A stretch of 64,000 bases of DNA from LD21 sp963715785 (GTDB taxonomy: Bacteria > Bacteroidota > Bacteroidia > Bacteroidales > VadinHA17): the NCBI GenBank assembly GCA_963715785.1, contig OY970276.1:4402001-4466000 (forward strand), in the 5' to 3' direction. Positions 55,331 through 63,729 of this stretch are shown piece after piece. Both the position numbers and the translations under genes were made by a program. Numbering within the stretch: position 1 is the stretch's first letter; each line of letters starts with the position of its first letter. The notes below the pieces were generated by a model. It saw only the letters and a list, made by a program, of their open reading frames with translations. It was not told the origin of the DNA and made no database searches.

Positions 55331-55349
55331 GCCCAACCCAGAAAAGAGC

Positions 55350-56858
55350 ATGTCAGAACTTGAAAAGTATTTTAATCGCTATCGCAGGAATATTATCGGC
55401 GATGATACAGAAATAGAAACTCCGTATGGCCTTAAGAAAATGGTCTATGCCGATTGGATAGCCAGCGGGAGGCTCTACAGGCCGATAGAAAATAGAATTT
55501 CTGAAGAGATTGGCCCGATGGTTGGGAATACCCATTCAGAATCTACTGCCACAGGGAAGGCAATGACTGACGCGTATCATCTTGCACAAAAAATTGTAAA
55601 GTGTCATGTTAATGCCGATGATAATGATCTTCTGATCTTTACCGGATCGGGAATGACTTCTGCCATAGCCAAGCTTCAAAGACTTCTCGGATTAAAGGTT
55701 CCCGAACAAGCCATCAAGTTTTGTGCATATTCCAAAGGAAATTCCGATGCATGCAAAGATATGCCGAATGAGAAGCGGCCGGTTGTATTTTTAACCCATA
55801 CAGAACATCATTCAAATCATACATCCTGGTTTGAGACACTTGCAGATGTTGTGGTTCTGGAACCATCGCCCGACCTGACAGTCAATCCTGACGCCCTGAG
55901 GAAAGAGATCATCAAATATAAGGACAGACCCTTACTGATAGGCTCCTTCAGCGCATGTTCAAACGTAACCGGCTATTTTCCTCCTTATTATGAACTGGCA
56001 AAGATCATGCATGAAAATCATGGATATTGTTTCATAGATTTTGCTGCCTCTGCTCCTTATGTTGATATCGATATGCATCCTGCCGACAAAATATACCAGC
56101 TTGATGCAATTTTCTTTTCTCCACATAAATTTCTCGGCGGGCCCGGCAGCGCAGGTGTTCTCATTTTCAGTAATGAGCTCTACAAAAATAATATTCCCGA
56201 TAATCCGGGAGGTGGAACGGTTAAATGGACAAACAGATGGGGCGGCTATAGCTATATAACTGATATTGAGGTAAAAGAAGATGGAGGCACACCTGGTTTC
56301 CTACAGGGCATTAAGGCTGCCCTGGCAATAAAGCTTAAAGAAGATATGGATGTCAGTAAAATCCGTCAGAGGGAAACTGAGCTCATAGATTTAACTTTCA
56401 GGGAATTATCAAAAATAAAAACTCTACACATCCTTGCTCCTGATATCACGGACAGGCTGGGGGTTTTTTCTTTTTATGTGGATAATGTGCATCATAATCT
56501 TTTCACAAGTCTTTTAAACGACCATTTCGGGATACAGGTAAGAGGAGGATGCTCATGCGCAGGCACTTATGGTCATTTTCTCCTGAATGTTGACTTTAAT
56601 ATGTCAAGGGAAATTACTGATAGAATTGAAGCCGGCGATCTTTCCATGAAACCGGGCTGGATAAGGTTATCGCTTCACCCAACTATGACAGATGAAGAGC
56701 TTCTGTATATTACAAATGCCATTAGGGAGACCGTTGAGCATGCGGAAGAATGGAAAAAGGATTATTGCTACGACAGGCACACAAATGAATACTCGCATTG
56801 CAGATTATCGGAACAGAAAACTGCAGGCTATAAAGACTGGTTTAAACTTACCTTGTGA
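55350..56858 (+). CDS. Class V aminotransferase, cysteine desulfurase-like
   Basis: 502 aa from the ATG at 55350, just behind a -7 box; the longer form from 55281 is rejected for that reason and for lack of similarity. PLP enzyme fold: HSESTATG near 50-57, FTGSGMTSAIAKL, THTEHHSNHTSWFE, FIDFAASAPYVDIDMHP (PLP Asp), and the Schiff-base Lys K260 in FSPHKFLGG. C401 and C403 in RGGCSCAGTYGH lie where SufS/IscS enzymes place the persulfide Cys loop. It could release sulfur from cysteine, or act as a related lyase. Its stop is 7 bases from the convergent full-length YedE gene, in line with a sulfur role. Confidence 0.85.
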   Translation: MSELEKYFNRYRRNIIGDDTEIETPYGLKKMVYADWIASGRLYRPIENRISEEIGPMVGNTHSESTATGKAMTDAYHLAQKIVKCHVNADDNDLLIFTGSGMTSAIAKLQRLLGLKVPEQAIKFCAYSKGNSDACKDMPNEKRPVVFLTHTEHHSNHTSWFETLADVVVLEPSPDLTVNPDALRKEIIKYKDRPLLIGSFSACSNVTGYFPPYYELAKIMHENHGYCFIDFAASAPYVDIDMHPADKIYQLDAIFFSPHKFLGGPGSAGVLIFSNELYKNNIPDNPGGGTVKWTNRWGGYSYITDIEVKEDGGTPGFLQGIKAALAIKLKEDMDVSKIRQRETELIDLTFRELSKIKTLHILAPDITDRLGVFSFYVDNVHHNLFTSLLNDHFGIQVRGGCSCAGTYGHFLLNVDFNMSREITDRIEAGDLSMKPGWIRLSLHPTMTDEELLYITNAIRETVEHAEEWKKDYCYDRHTNEYSHCRLSEQKTAGYKDWFKLTL

Positions 56859-56865
56859 GATCAGT

Positions 56866-57876
56866 TTATTTTGACCTGTAAAAGAACTTACCGGTAATAA
56901 GTAACCCTCCAAAAACAAATACGGCAAATACCAGGCTGCTCAGTGAAAGCTGCATGCCGCCGGAGAGGATATGTCCGCTTGTACAGCCGCCTGCCATTCT
57001 TGCACCAAAAATCAGGATAAATCCGCCGGTAAATGACCAAAATACACGTTTTGAAGCGCTATCTCCCTTATATTTCTTCCAGTTACTGTGAATCAGTACG
57101 ATCTTAAATTCTTTTTTTATCAGTGATATAATTAGGCCTGCAGCAAATGCTCCGGTCAAAAACAGGAGTTCCCATTGCCCTGGTCCCTGGACCTTTGGAA
57201 AATAACTATTGTCTGTAGTTCCGGTGATTAAGTCAGCCACATATGGATAAGCAGTTGAAGCTCCGATAATGCGGTTTGTGCCAGCCGATAGAAATACAAT
57301 GGCATTAAGTATAGCCAAACCAATGCCAGCATAAAGCCATTTTAAGTCGGAGCCTTTTTCCAGCTTATTCAGCCTGAAAGCAATCCACACGAAGGCAATG
57401 CCTAATATTGTATTAAACAGGTAGAAAATAAAATGATGCTGCCCCACAAGTGAGTGCAAAGAAATACTTCCAAGATCAGGACCAAGTATTTGTTTGGTGA
57501 ATGGCAATAACAGGGTATAAACCAGGCCTCCGGCAAGGGCTCCTGCTATGCCAAGAAGTGCATCGACAGAACCTTCGCCGAGAGAAACGGCCAGCGTTCC
57601 CGGGCAATAGCCCAATATAGCCATTCCTGCCCCGAAAATAATTCCGCCAATGGCGATTCCTCCCAGTAGCAGAGGCTTTAAATGATAAGAAGCCAGCCCA
57701 AGACCGACCTCAATAGCTATTATTATTATCCCCACTCCTATTGCTGCTGCAATTGCTTTTGCAACAGCAAGGTTTTCAAGGGTTGCCATTCCGCTTATCA
57801 CATTGTAGCGGTTTAGTTTTGCATACTGCAGCGTAGCACCGAATAAAAAACCGAGAACTAAAATCAAAAGGTCCAT
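56866..57876 (-). CDS. Full-length YeeE/YedE (DUF395) sulfur transporter
   Basis: 336 aa, nine or so membrane helices in two pseudo-symmetric halves. C91 in GYCPGTLAVSLGEG and C298 in AGGCTSGHILSGG are the two conserved Cys of the family; C91 has the same number as a functional Cys of the thiosulfate importer TsuA. These are the only Cys in the protein, so the third pore Cys reported for TsuA is not seen. It imports thiosulfate or another sulfane-sulfur anion by family. It is last of a long minus-strand run with a thioredoxin system and an SQR-like protein, 38 bases after the methyltransferase. Confidence 0.88.
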   Translation of the reverse strand: MDLLILVLGFLFGATLQYAKLNRYNVISGMATLENLAVAKAIAAAIGVGIIIIAIEVGLGLASYHLKPLLLGGIAIGGIIFGAGMAILGYCPGTLAVSLGEGSVDALLGIAGALAGGLVYTLLLPFTKQILGPDLGSISLHSLVGQHHFIFYLFNTILGIAFVWIAFRLNKLEKGSDLKWLYAGIGLAILNAIVFLSAGTNRIIGASTAYPYVADLITGTTDNSYFPKVQGPGQWELLFLTGAFAAGLIISLIKKEFKIVLIHSNWKKYKGDSASKRVFWSFTGGFILIFGARMAGGCTSGHILSGGMQLSLSSLVFAVFVFGGLLITGKFFYRSK

Positions 57877-57914
57877 AATTCTTATTATAAAAAAGTTAAT
57901 AACCTCAGAGAATA

Positions 57915-58532
57915 TTATTTCGCTAATATAACTATATGATTTAAGAAAGGATCATCCGAAATTTCATTGATAATCCTCAGGCCGGCTTTCTCGGCAAGGT
58001 AATAAATACCGCCGTCAGCCACATAGCTTTTATAGCTCTTATAATGGTCTCTGCCAGCTATAAACTCAATGGCTTCGGTTAAATTAGATCCAAATCCTGC
58101 GGGTCTCGGAACAAAATAATCCCCGATAATAATTTTATCCGCCACCTTGCTGATGTCATTCAAAAGGTTTATCCTTTCTGTCTTACTGACTTCATGAATA
58201 ACGTAGGTAAGAATGGCAGTGTCGAAATGTCTCTTACCCTCCTTGTGCAATTCATTTACTTCTGTATGACGGAAAGTGATTTTTGAATCCGGCTGGCGGT
58301 TTAGGCGGTAATTAGCTCTTCCTATATTTTTTTTTGAAAGGTCAATTCCCATAACAGAATGACATTTGTCGGCCAGGGTAAATTCTAATCTTCCTGTCCC
58401 GCATCCGATATCGAGTATCTTTGAATCTGATTCAATAAGATTCTTTATCTGATTAAAAAGCTTATCCTGATTGGGAGCGATGATGGTGTCGTAGAACCAT
58501 CCGTCGTACCAATGAAATTTATTCCTTGTCAT
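57915..58532 (-). CDS. Class I SAM-dependent methyltransferase
   Basis: 205 aa, soluble. Motif I ILDIGCGTGRLEF at about 38-50, acidic MGIDLSKKNIGRA for motif II, FDTAILTYVIHEV near 110 for motif III/IV. The substrate cannot be read. Its position between the Cys-rich duplicated protein (19 bases upstream) and YedE (38 bases downstream) would fit methylation of a thiol or of a sulfur-carrier product, but that is only context. The motifs are intact and length is normal for a small-molecule methyltransferase. Confidence 0.85.
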   Translation of the reverse strand: MTRNKFHWYDGWFYDTIIAPNQDKLFNQIKNLIESDSKILDIGCGTGRLEFTLADKCHSVMGIDLSKKNIGRANYRLNRQPDSKITFRHTEVNELHKEGKRHFDTAILTYVIHEVSKTERINLLNDISKVADKIIIGDYFVPRPAGFGSNLTEAIEFIAGRDHYKSYKSYVADGGIYYLAEKAGLRIINEISDDPFLNHIVILAK

Positions 58533-58551
58533 AATAATTCCTGTAAAACGT

Positions 58552-59436
58552 TCAGCTTAGCTCCAGCAATATTTTATCGTGATTATCGGTAATCTTCCAT
58601 TGCGTAAGAATTTCACTCAATTTTGCAGAGAAATCCGGGTTATCGCCTGTTGCTGCAATGAACCTCTTATAAATATCGGGAGTTATCTGGAATTGCTTTA
58701 CCATTTTCTCTGATGAATAGTCAGTTTTTTCGATATACTGCGGATCGAACATACATTTTTGAGCCATCAGCGGACATGTCACGCTTTCCCTTTTTATCCC
58801 GAACTCAAAGAACATCCCGCACTTGGCACAAAAATATCTTCCCACTTCTCTTTCTCCCAGTATATCTATAAAATCGATATTCACTTCATGTTCTATATTC
58901 AGGATCTTCCTTAAATATTGCAGACTTCCGGTGAGGACTGATTTTATTTTATCCTTTTCCCAAATCTTTCCAGCATCCATGAGAACGAATGTAATACTTT
59001 TCTCATTTATTCTCTGCGCAGTCTCACATCCGGTCAGAATAATTATAAAGCTTTTAATTGTCTGCAAAGGCTGTTGTTTTGAGATGTCAAAATTCCATTC
59101 CTTTAAAAATTCGAGATAGATCCTGGCCATCTTTTCGCCGGTCTGCACATAATCCTTAATTATTATATCGCTTAAGATCTTCTGCGGGATTTTGGGATAA
59201 AATAAGCCAAATTTCTCCAGTGACTCTGTCGATTCCGGGGCAAGGTTCTCAACAGCGATTGGGGTATTTACACACATACCAGTCATATAAGGACATTCGG
59301 GCTTATCAAGAACGAAGAACTTCTTGCAGGTTACGCACCAATAATGATTTGATTTCGAGAGGCTTCCGGAAGGTAAGGAATTAATTTTGTTTCTTATCAT
59401 CTCCATTCTGCCGGCATTTTTGTTTTCCATTTCCAT
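58552..59436 (-). CDS. Unknown protein with two copies of a Cys4 metal-binding-like module
   Basis: 294 aa, no signal, no membrane helix. Two related modules: C34, C37, C48, C55 (YWCVTCKKFF...ECPYMTGMC) and C203, C206, C221, C228 (YFCAKCGMFF...TCPLMAQKC), that is CxxCxxFF followed by CPxMxxxC. Each is followed by a helical region with a Trp-bearing end (LKEWNFD, LTQWKI). This suggests an internal duplication of about 170 residues, each unit binding zinc or an iron-sulfur cluster. The family is not known to me. It lies 12 bases after the NapH-like ferredoxin and 19 before the methyltransferase, so it belongs to the sulfur/redox operon. Confidence 0.7.
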   Translation of the reverse strand: MEMENKNAGRMEMIRNKINSLPSGSLSKSNHYWCVTCKKFFVLDKPECPYMTGMCVNTPIAVENLAPESTESLEKFGLFYPKIPQKILSDIIIKDYVQTGEKMARIYLEFLKEWNFDISKQQPLQTIKSFIIILTGCETAQRINEKSITFVLMDAGKIWEKDKIKSVLTGSLQYLRKILNIEHEVNIDFIDILGEREVGRYFCAKCGMFFEFGIKRESVTCPLMAQKCMFDPQYIEKTDYSSEKMVKQFQITPDIYKRFIAATGDNPDFSAKLSEILTQWKITDNHDKILLELS

Positions 59437-59448
59437 TTTTTATACTCT

Positions 59449-59952
59449 TTAGATTTTATATTTCAGACTTCCATTGGGGCATGATGCCACACATTCCAGG
59501 CATTTCGAACAGCTGTAACTCACTCCCGGCCTCAGCTTTGAAGATTTATACAGACTGTATTTCTGAGGCTCCATACCCACGATATAACATTTCTTATCGC
59601 ATATCCCGCAATTCTTGCAGTCTTCAGAGTTAAGCACTATCCTGAACAGTGAAAACCGGTTAAGCCAGCCCGACACCCATGCAATAGGGCAACCCAGCTT
59701 ATGATACTGGTACATCTGGCGGAATTTGCCATCCTTATTCATGCTCATTATTAATTCCATTATTAGTCCGACGGGGCAAATCCACCTGCAGAATACTTTA
59801 CCAAAGACCAGTCCCAGTAAAATACCTGCGGAAAGCACATACCAGAGAGATATTTGAAAATGTGATACAAGAAGATAAGTTGTAACTCCAAGAACTGACA
59901 GTATAATAAATCTCCTGCTTACAAGTATTTTTAAGATTTTTTGCATTTCCAC
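59449..59952 (-). CDS. Small NapH/CcoG-like membrane-associated 4Fe-4S protein
   Basis: 167 aa. Two hydrophobic segments (about 12-28 and 33-50) are followed by FCRWICPVGL, as in NapH/NosR/RdxA proteins, and GCPIAW. Two [4Fe-4S] motifs lie in the C-terminal half: CKNCGICDKKC and CSKCLECVASCPNG. It is shorter than NapH, lacking two of its four helices. It would carry electrons between the quinone pool or membrane and a partner such as the SQR-like flavoprotein 43 bases upstream. Confidence 0.8.
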   Translation of the reverse strand: MEMQKILKILVSRRFIILSVLGVTTYLLVSHFQISLWYVLSAGILLGLVFGKVFCRWICPVGLIMELIMSMNKDGKFRQMYQYHKLGCPIAWVSGWLNRFSLFRIVLNSEDCKNCGICDKKCYIVGMEPQKYSLYKSSKLRPGVSYSCSKCLECVASCPNGSLKYKI

Positions 59953-59995
59953 ATTTATAAAATTAAAATGAACATGAAATTAATTTGTTATGAAT

Positions 59996-61165
59996 CTATA
60001 AACCGGGCAGTCTCATGATCTTACCGAGTTTCGTCAGCCTGGAATAGGTCCCCCAGCCTTTTTTCATCCAGTGCCCAACAACCGGCATAGGAATCATAAA
60101 AGCATATTTATTATTTCTAAAAACAAAGGCAGCGCCATTGCCAGTGTCCATCACACATAAGATGTTCAGGTGTTTCTGATACATTTTTTTCCTTTTGCCA
60201 CCGTTTTCCATTTCATTAATATTAAAAGCGGCATTTCTTCCCATAAGCTCAGCGATGTGTCCCTGTTTTGCAATCCAATCAAAACCTTCAATAGCAGCTA
60301 TGTCGCCAACAGCAAAAACATTCCGCAAGCCCTGAACCTGTCCTGAGTCTTCTATTTTGATAAACCCGGCCTCTGATAATGGCAAGTCTGATTGTTTAAG
60401 CATTGCAGGTCCTGTTCCTGCTGAAATAAAGACAATAAGATCAGAGCCTAGTTTTGAATCATCTTCGAATAAAATACCATCGGCAGTAAATTCTCTGATC
60501 TTTTTTCCAAAATGCTTTCGAATGTCGTAGGTCTTAAACATTTTCTCTATCATTGCCATGGCACCTTTTCCCATCCTCGCCCCAGGATCTTTCATTGGAG
60601 CGAAAAAAGTCAATTCAAAATTGCTTCGTATTTTTTGAGCTTTCAGATAATTATGAATATTAAACATCAACTCAAACGCCGGTCCCCCTCTCACTGCTGA
60701 CTTATCAGCAGGGTTGCCTCCGAATCCGATAGCTATCTTTCCGCTTCCTTTTTGAACCAGATCATCAAGCTTCTGTCTGATGTCAAGCGCCATCTCAGGT
60801 TTGGAACAAACTGACAGGGTATTGCTTATTCCTTTTATCTGCATTTTATCAGAGCCCAGGGCAGCTATAAGATAATCATAATGAAGATTAGTTGTTTCAC
60901 AGATTACCATGTTTTCTGAAGTCCTGATTTCAGTCACTTTATCAATAATCAGTTTAAAATCAAAGGCTCTCCTTATATCCTCCAATGGAATCTTAACTTC
61001 CTCAAATTCCTTTTTATGAACAGGGATCCATATAGATATCGGGAACAGGTAGAGATAATCCCTGTCGGAGACTAATGTGACATCAAAATTTTTCTTTTTC
61101 TGCAGTTCTATTGCACTTTGTATCCCGGCAAACCCTCCGCCAAGAATTAAAACTTTTTTCATCAA
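59996..61165 (-). CDS. SQR/FCSD-like FAD oxidoreductase missing the middle redox Cys
   Basis: 389 aa. FAD site VLILGGGFAGIQSA at 5-18, second dinucleotide segment HYDYLIAALGSD, and VFAVGDIAA near 283-291. It resembles sulfide:quinone oxidoreductase. Three Cys are of note: C89, C120 (SVCSKPEMAL, where the first SQR redox Cys lies) and C337 (LNILCVMDTGNGAAF, the C-terminal redox Cys). The middle Cys, normally just before GPA.E, is replaced (KSAVRGGPAFE). The C-terminus has an amphipathic WMKKGWGTYSRL helix that could touch the membrane. It may oxidise sulfide, polysulfide or another thiol with transfer to quinone; true SQR activity is uncertain. Confidence 0.75.
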   Translation of the reverse strand: MMKKVLILGGGFAGIQSAIELQKKKNFDVTLVSDRDYLYLFPISIWIPVHKKEFEEVKIPLEDIRRAFDFKLIIDKVTEIRTSENMVICETTNLHYDYLIAALGSDKMQIKGISNTLSVCSKPEMALDIRQKLDDLVQKGSGKIAIGFGGNPADKSAVRGGPAFELMFNIHNYLKAQKIRSNFELTFFAPMKDPGARMGKGAMAMIEKMFKTYDIRKHFGKKIREFTADGILFEDDSKLGSDLIVFISAGTGPAMLKQSDLPLSEAGFIKIEDSGQVQGLRNVFAVGDIAAIEGFDWIAKQGHIAELMGRNAAFNINEMENGGKRKKMYQKHLNILCVMDTGNGAAFVFRNNKYAFMIPMPVVGHWMKKGWGTYSRLTKLGKIMRLPGL

Positions 61166-61240
61166 TAAAATATCATTTAGTTGATTTGGGTATGCCGGTT
61201 CTCTGACAAGATAACCCGGTTAAAAGATAACGTGATGGCA

Positions 61241-61657
61241 TTAGTATTTTTGTATTTGTTCAAGGATGAAATCTCTTGACTTGATACCTACATAGCGGTT
61301 AATCTCTTTGCCATTTTTAAAGAGTATCATTGTAGGAATATTTCTTACCTTGAATTTTTGCGCCAGAGACTGATATTGTTCAATATTTACTTTCCCGATA
61401 TGTGAGGAGCCTGTTAATTCTGAGGCCACATCGTTCAAAACAGGGGCCATCATGCGGCATGGAGCACACCAGCTCGCCCAGAAATCAACAAGCACCAGTC
61501 TGTTTTTGGTTTGAAATTGAAAATTCTTATCAGTGAGTGTCAATATTTTATCACTATCGGCGACAACCGGAATGTTTTTCATTTGTCTCCGGGCTAAAAT
61601 ATAAAGTGATGCAATAACAGTTATTATTACGGCAATTATTATAAGAGTGGTTTGCAT
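61241..61657 (-). CDS. Membrane-anchored thioredoxin
   Basis: 138 aa. An N-terminal membrane helix (TTLIIIAVIITVIASLYIL, 3-21) is followed by a thioredoxin domain (about 38-138) with WCAPC (C64, C67), VDFWASWCAPC, and cis-Pro in NIPTMILF. The anchor would leave the domain on one side of the membrane; the RRQMKN flank after the helix suggests the cytoplasmic side, so the thioredoxin reductase encoded directly upstream (start in the next base after its stop) could reduce it. It is likely the reductant for a neighbour in this operon. Confidence 0.9.
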   Translation of the reverse strand: MQTTLIIIAVIITVIASLYILARRQMKNIPVVADSDKILTLTDKNFQFQTKNRLVLVDFWASWCAPCRMMAPVLNDVASELTGSSHIGKVNIEQYQSLAQKFKVRNIPTMILFKNGKEINRYVGIKSRDFILEQIQKY

Positions 61658-62617
61658 TTAAATGGTAATTAATTGTTTCTGTTTTACTTTCAAATCGTTA
61701 AGGTAATTGGAGACAGCCAGTGCGGCAATTGTTCCATCGCCAACGGCGGTAGTCACCTGGCGAAATTTTTTGGCAGTACTGTCACCGGCGGCATAAACAC
61801 CTTCGATGCTGGTTGACATATCACTTTTTACCATAATTTCGCCCCATTGACTCATTTCCACTTTCCCCTTTAAAAACTCAGTGTTTGGCAGATAACCTAT
61901 AAAGATAAACGCACCATCGGTCCTGAAGCGTCGGAGTTCTCCCGATTTAAGATTTTTAATTTCCAGTCCCTCAAGCTTTTCATCTCCATGGAATGCGGTT
62001 ATTGCTGATTCCATCATGAAACTGATTTTAGAATTATTTCTGGCTTCTTCTATTGCATGTTCAAATGCCTGGAAATGATCAAACTGATGCACAACAGTAA
62101 CTTTACTGGCATATTTTGTAAGGGAAACTGACTCTTCAAGTGCTGAATTACCACCTCCTGCAACATAAATTTCTTTATCAGTAAAAAAATCCCCATCGCA
62201 GGTAGCACAGTATGAGATGCCTTTCCCTTTGAAAATATCTTCACCGGGAACACCAAGAGTCCTTGGCCTTCCTCCGGGAGTAAGAATAACACTGTCGGAA
62301 TAAAAGGTATTTCCATCCGTCAACGATACACTCTTCCTTTCCCCATGCAATTCAATGGAAAGAACAGATATATTTGATTTAATATCGCATCCGAATGTCT
62401 TGGCCTGTTTCTTCATTATGCCCGCAAGCTGATAACCGCTGATACTTTCGACTCCGGGGTAATTGGCAATCTCATGTGTCAGTACCATCTGTCCTCCGAT
62501 AATGCCCTCATCGACAATTAGAGTCTTAAGCCGTGCGCGCGAGAGGTAGATACCTGCAGTAAGACCTGCAGGTCCTCCTCCTATTATAATTACATCATAC
62601 CGGTTATTAGCGTGCAT
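61658..62617 (-). CDS. trxB: Thioredoxin reductase
   Basis: 319 aa. FAD motif VIIIGGGPAGLTAGIYLSRA at the start, redox-active C137 and C140 in SYCATCDGDFF, NADPH motif VAGGGNSALEES, and GVYAAGDSTAKKFRQVTTAVGDG near the C-terminus. Low-molecular-weight TrxB of normal length. It lies between two thioredoxin-type genes (4 bases after one, adjacent to the other), which fixes its role as the electron source for this operon. Confidence 0.95.
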   Translation of the reverse strand: MHANNRYDVIIIGGGPAGLTAGIYLSRARLKTLIVDEGIIGGQMVLTHEIANYPGVESISGYQLAGIMKKQAKTFGCDIKSNISVLSIELHGERKSVSLTDGNTFYSDSVILTPGGRPRTLGVPGEDIFKGKGISYCATCDGDFFTDKEIYVAGGGNSALEESVSLTKYASKVTVVHQFDHFQAFEHAIEEARNNSKISFMMESAITAFHGDEKLEGLEIKNLKSGELRRFRTDGAFIFIGYLPNTEFLKGKVEMSQWGEIMVKSDMSTSIEGVYAAGDSTAKKFRQVTTAVGDGTIAALAVSNYLNDLKVKQKQLITI

Positions 62618-62621
62618 AAGA

Positions 62622-62978
62622 TCAAACTTTTACGGTGGCTGAAAACTCTTTGTTAAGAATCGACTTGACCTGATCCTTAGTCTGAATGCTGGATGTTGCC
62701 TTTACGACATTCCCGTTTTTGTAATAGATTGTAAAAGGAATACCCATAAAACCACGGACTTCAGGCAAATTACGGATCACATGTGATTCGGGATTATCAA
62801 ATTCCATATCAAAGAACTTAACATGCTTATATTCATCCTCAAGCTCTTCTGCAATCCCATAAACAGGAATACACATAGGGCCCATACGTCCGCAAATCAC
62901 CATAACATTTTCATTTTCGCTGATTGCCTTTTTATGATCAGCTGCTGATTCGATGTGTTTTAAATTTGTGTACAACAT
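62622..62978 (-). CDS. Thioredoxin-like protein with C-x6-C in place of CxxC
   Basis: 118 aa, no signal. The thioredoxin fold is visible: VKFFDMEFDNPES, GIPFTIYYKNGNVV with cis-Pro, and a C-terminal helix. The active-site region reads VICGRMGPMCIPVY, so C29 and C36 are six residues apart and the normal WCGPC is lost; C36 takes the place of the buried Cys. It is the first gene of the operon, 4 bases before trxB, behind a -7 box at 63004-63011. It could be a persulfide carrier or a one-Cys redoxin, which is inference. Confidence 0.8.
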   Translation of the reverse strand: MLYTNLKHIESAADHKKAISENENVMVICGRMGPMCIPVYGIAEELEDEYKHVKFFDMEFDNPESHVIRNLPEVRGFMGIPFTIYYKNGNVVKATSSIQTKDQVKSILNKEFSATVKV

Positions 62979-63003
62979 GATTTTTAGTTTTAAATTTACG
63001 ATA

Positions 63004-63011
63004 CAAAACTA
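63004..63011 (-). promoter_or_regulatory. Bacteroidota -7 box (TAGTTTTG, minus strand) of the thioredoxin/SQR-like operon
   Basis: Exact TAnnTTTG match, 25 bases upstream of the first ATG and identical to the box of the Psr-like operon at 53444. No clear -33 box. Confidence 0.55.
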
Positions 63012-63135
63012 CAACCGAATCACACATAAGTGAAGAGAAAATGTCTTTGGGGAGACAACTTGCCGGTTGATTTATAACAACTTTTTTATTGACCTGAAAC
63101 ACCCTTCATCACGGTTCGGGTGAGATCCGTTTTGT

Positions 63136-63143
63136 TAGATTTG
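63136..63143 (+). promoter_or_regulatory. Bacteroidota -7 box TAGATTTG for the DUF1847 gene
   Basis: Exact TAnnTTTG match, 22 bases upstream of the ATG at 63166. -33 is weak (TTCG). Confidence 0.5.
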
Positions 63144-63165
63144 CACCGATTAAAATTTCTCAGAT

Positions 63166-63630
63166 ATGGAAACCGGATTATTTAGTGCTCTTTATAGTGA
63201 TGATGATAAACAAATTCTTAAAAACGCTGAGGATTCATTAAATCCTTCAGTTGACAGGATAAATGAAATTATTGAATACGCAAATAAATCTGACATCAAA
63301 GTTATTGGAATAGCTAATTGCGTTGTTTTCCAGAAAGAAGCTAACCAACTCGAACTGCTGCTGTCAGATGCCGGCTTTAAGGTTGAGAAAGTCCATTGCA
63401 AATACGGAAGAGTGCCTTTTGATGAACTGGTTCCCGGCTATAAGGGCATTTCCTGCAATCCTGCCGGTCAGGCTAAATATCTTGAAGAAAAGGGTACGGA
63501 GCTTAACGTAATGATGGGTCTTTGTCTGGGCCATGATATGATTTTCAACTCAAAATCAAAAGCACCTGTCACTCCACTGGTTGTGAAAGACCGGAAACTC
63601 AATCATCATACAGTGGATATGTTAAGATAA
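63166..63630 (+). CDS. DUF1847 Cys-bearing protein
   Basis: 154 aa, no signal. The family pattern is visible: the IANCVVF, VHCKYG and SCNPAGQAKYLEE segments, and MMGLCLGHDMIF near the C-terminus. The Cys and His residues suggest bound metal. DUF1847 proteins are of unknown function and common in anaerobes. The protein is shorter at the N-terminus than many relatives, which carry an extra Cys-rich part. It lies between the two opposite sulfur-redox genes: the thioredoxin operon leaves on the minus strand and the SQR-like gene follows on the plus strand after 175 bases. Confidence 0.8.
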   Translation: METGLFSALYSDDDKQILKNAEDSLNPSVDRINEIIEYANKSDIKVIGIANCVVFQKEANQLELLLSDAGFKVEKVHCKYGRVPFDELVPGYKGISCNPAGQAKYLEEKGTELNVMMGLCLGHDMIFNSKSKAPVTPLVVKDRKLNHHTVDMLR

Positions 63631-63729
63631 TGTATCGGTTTGAACGGACAGACAATTATTATTTCTTAGTTTTCTCATTTCAATATATACCATTTTTCAG
63701 AAATTCCATTTATTTCTGACGGGTCAGAA

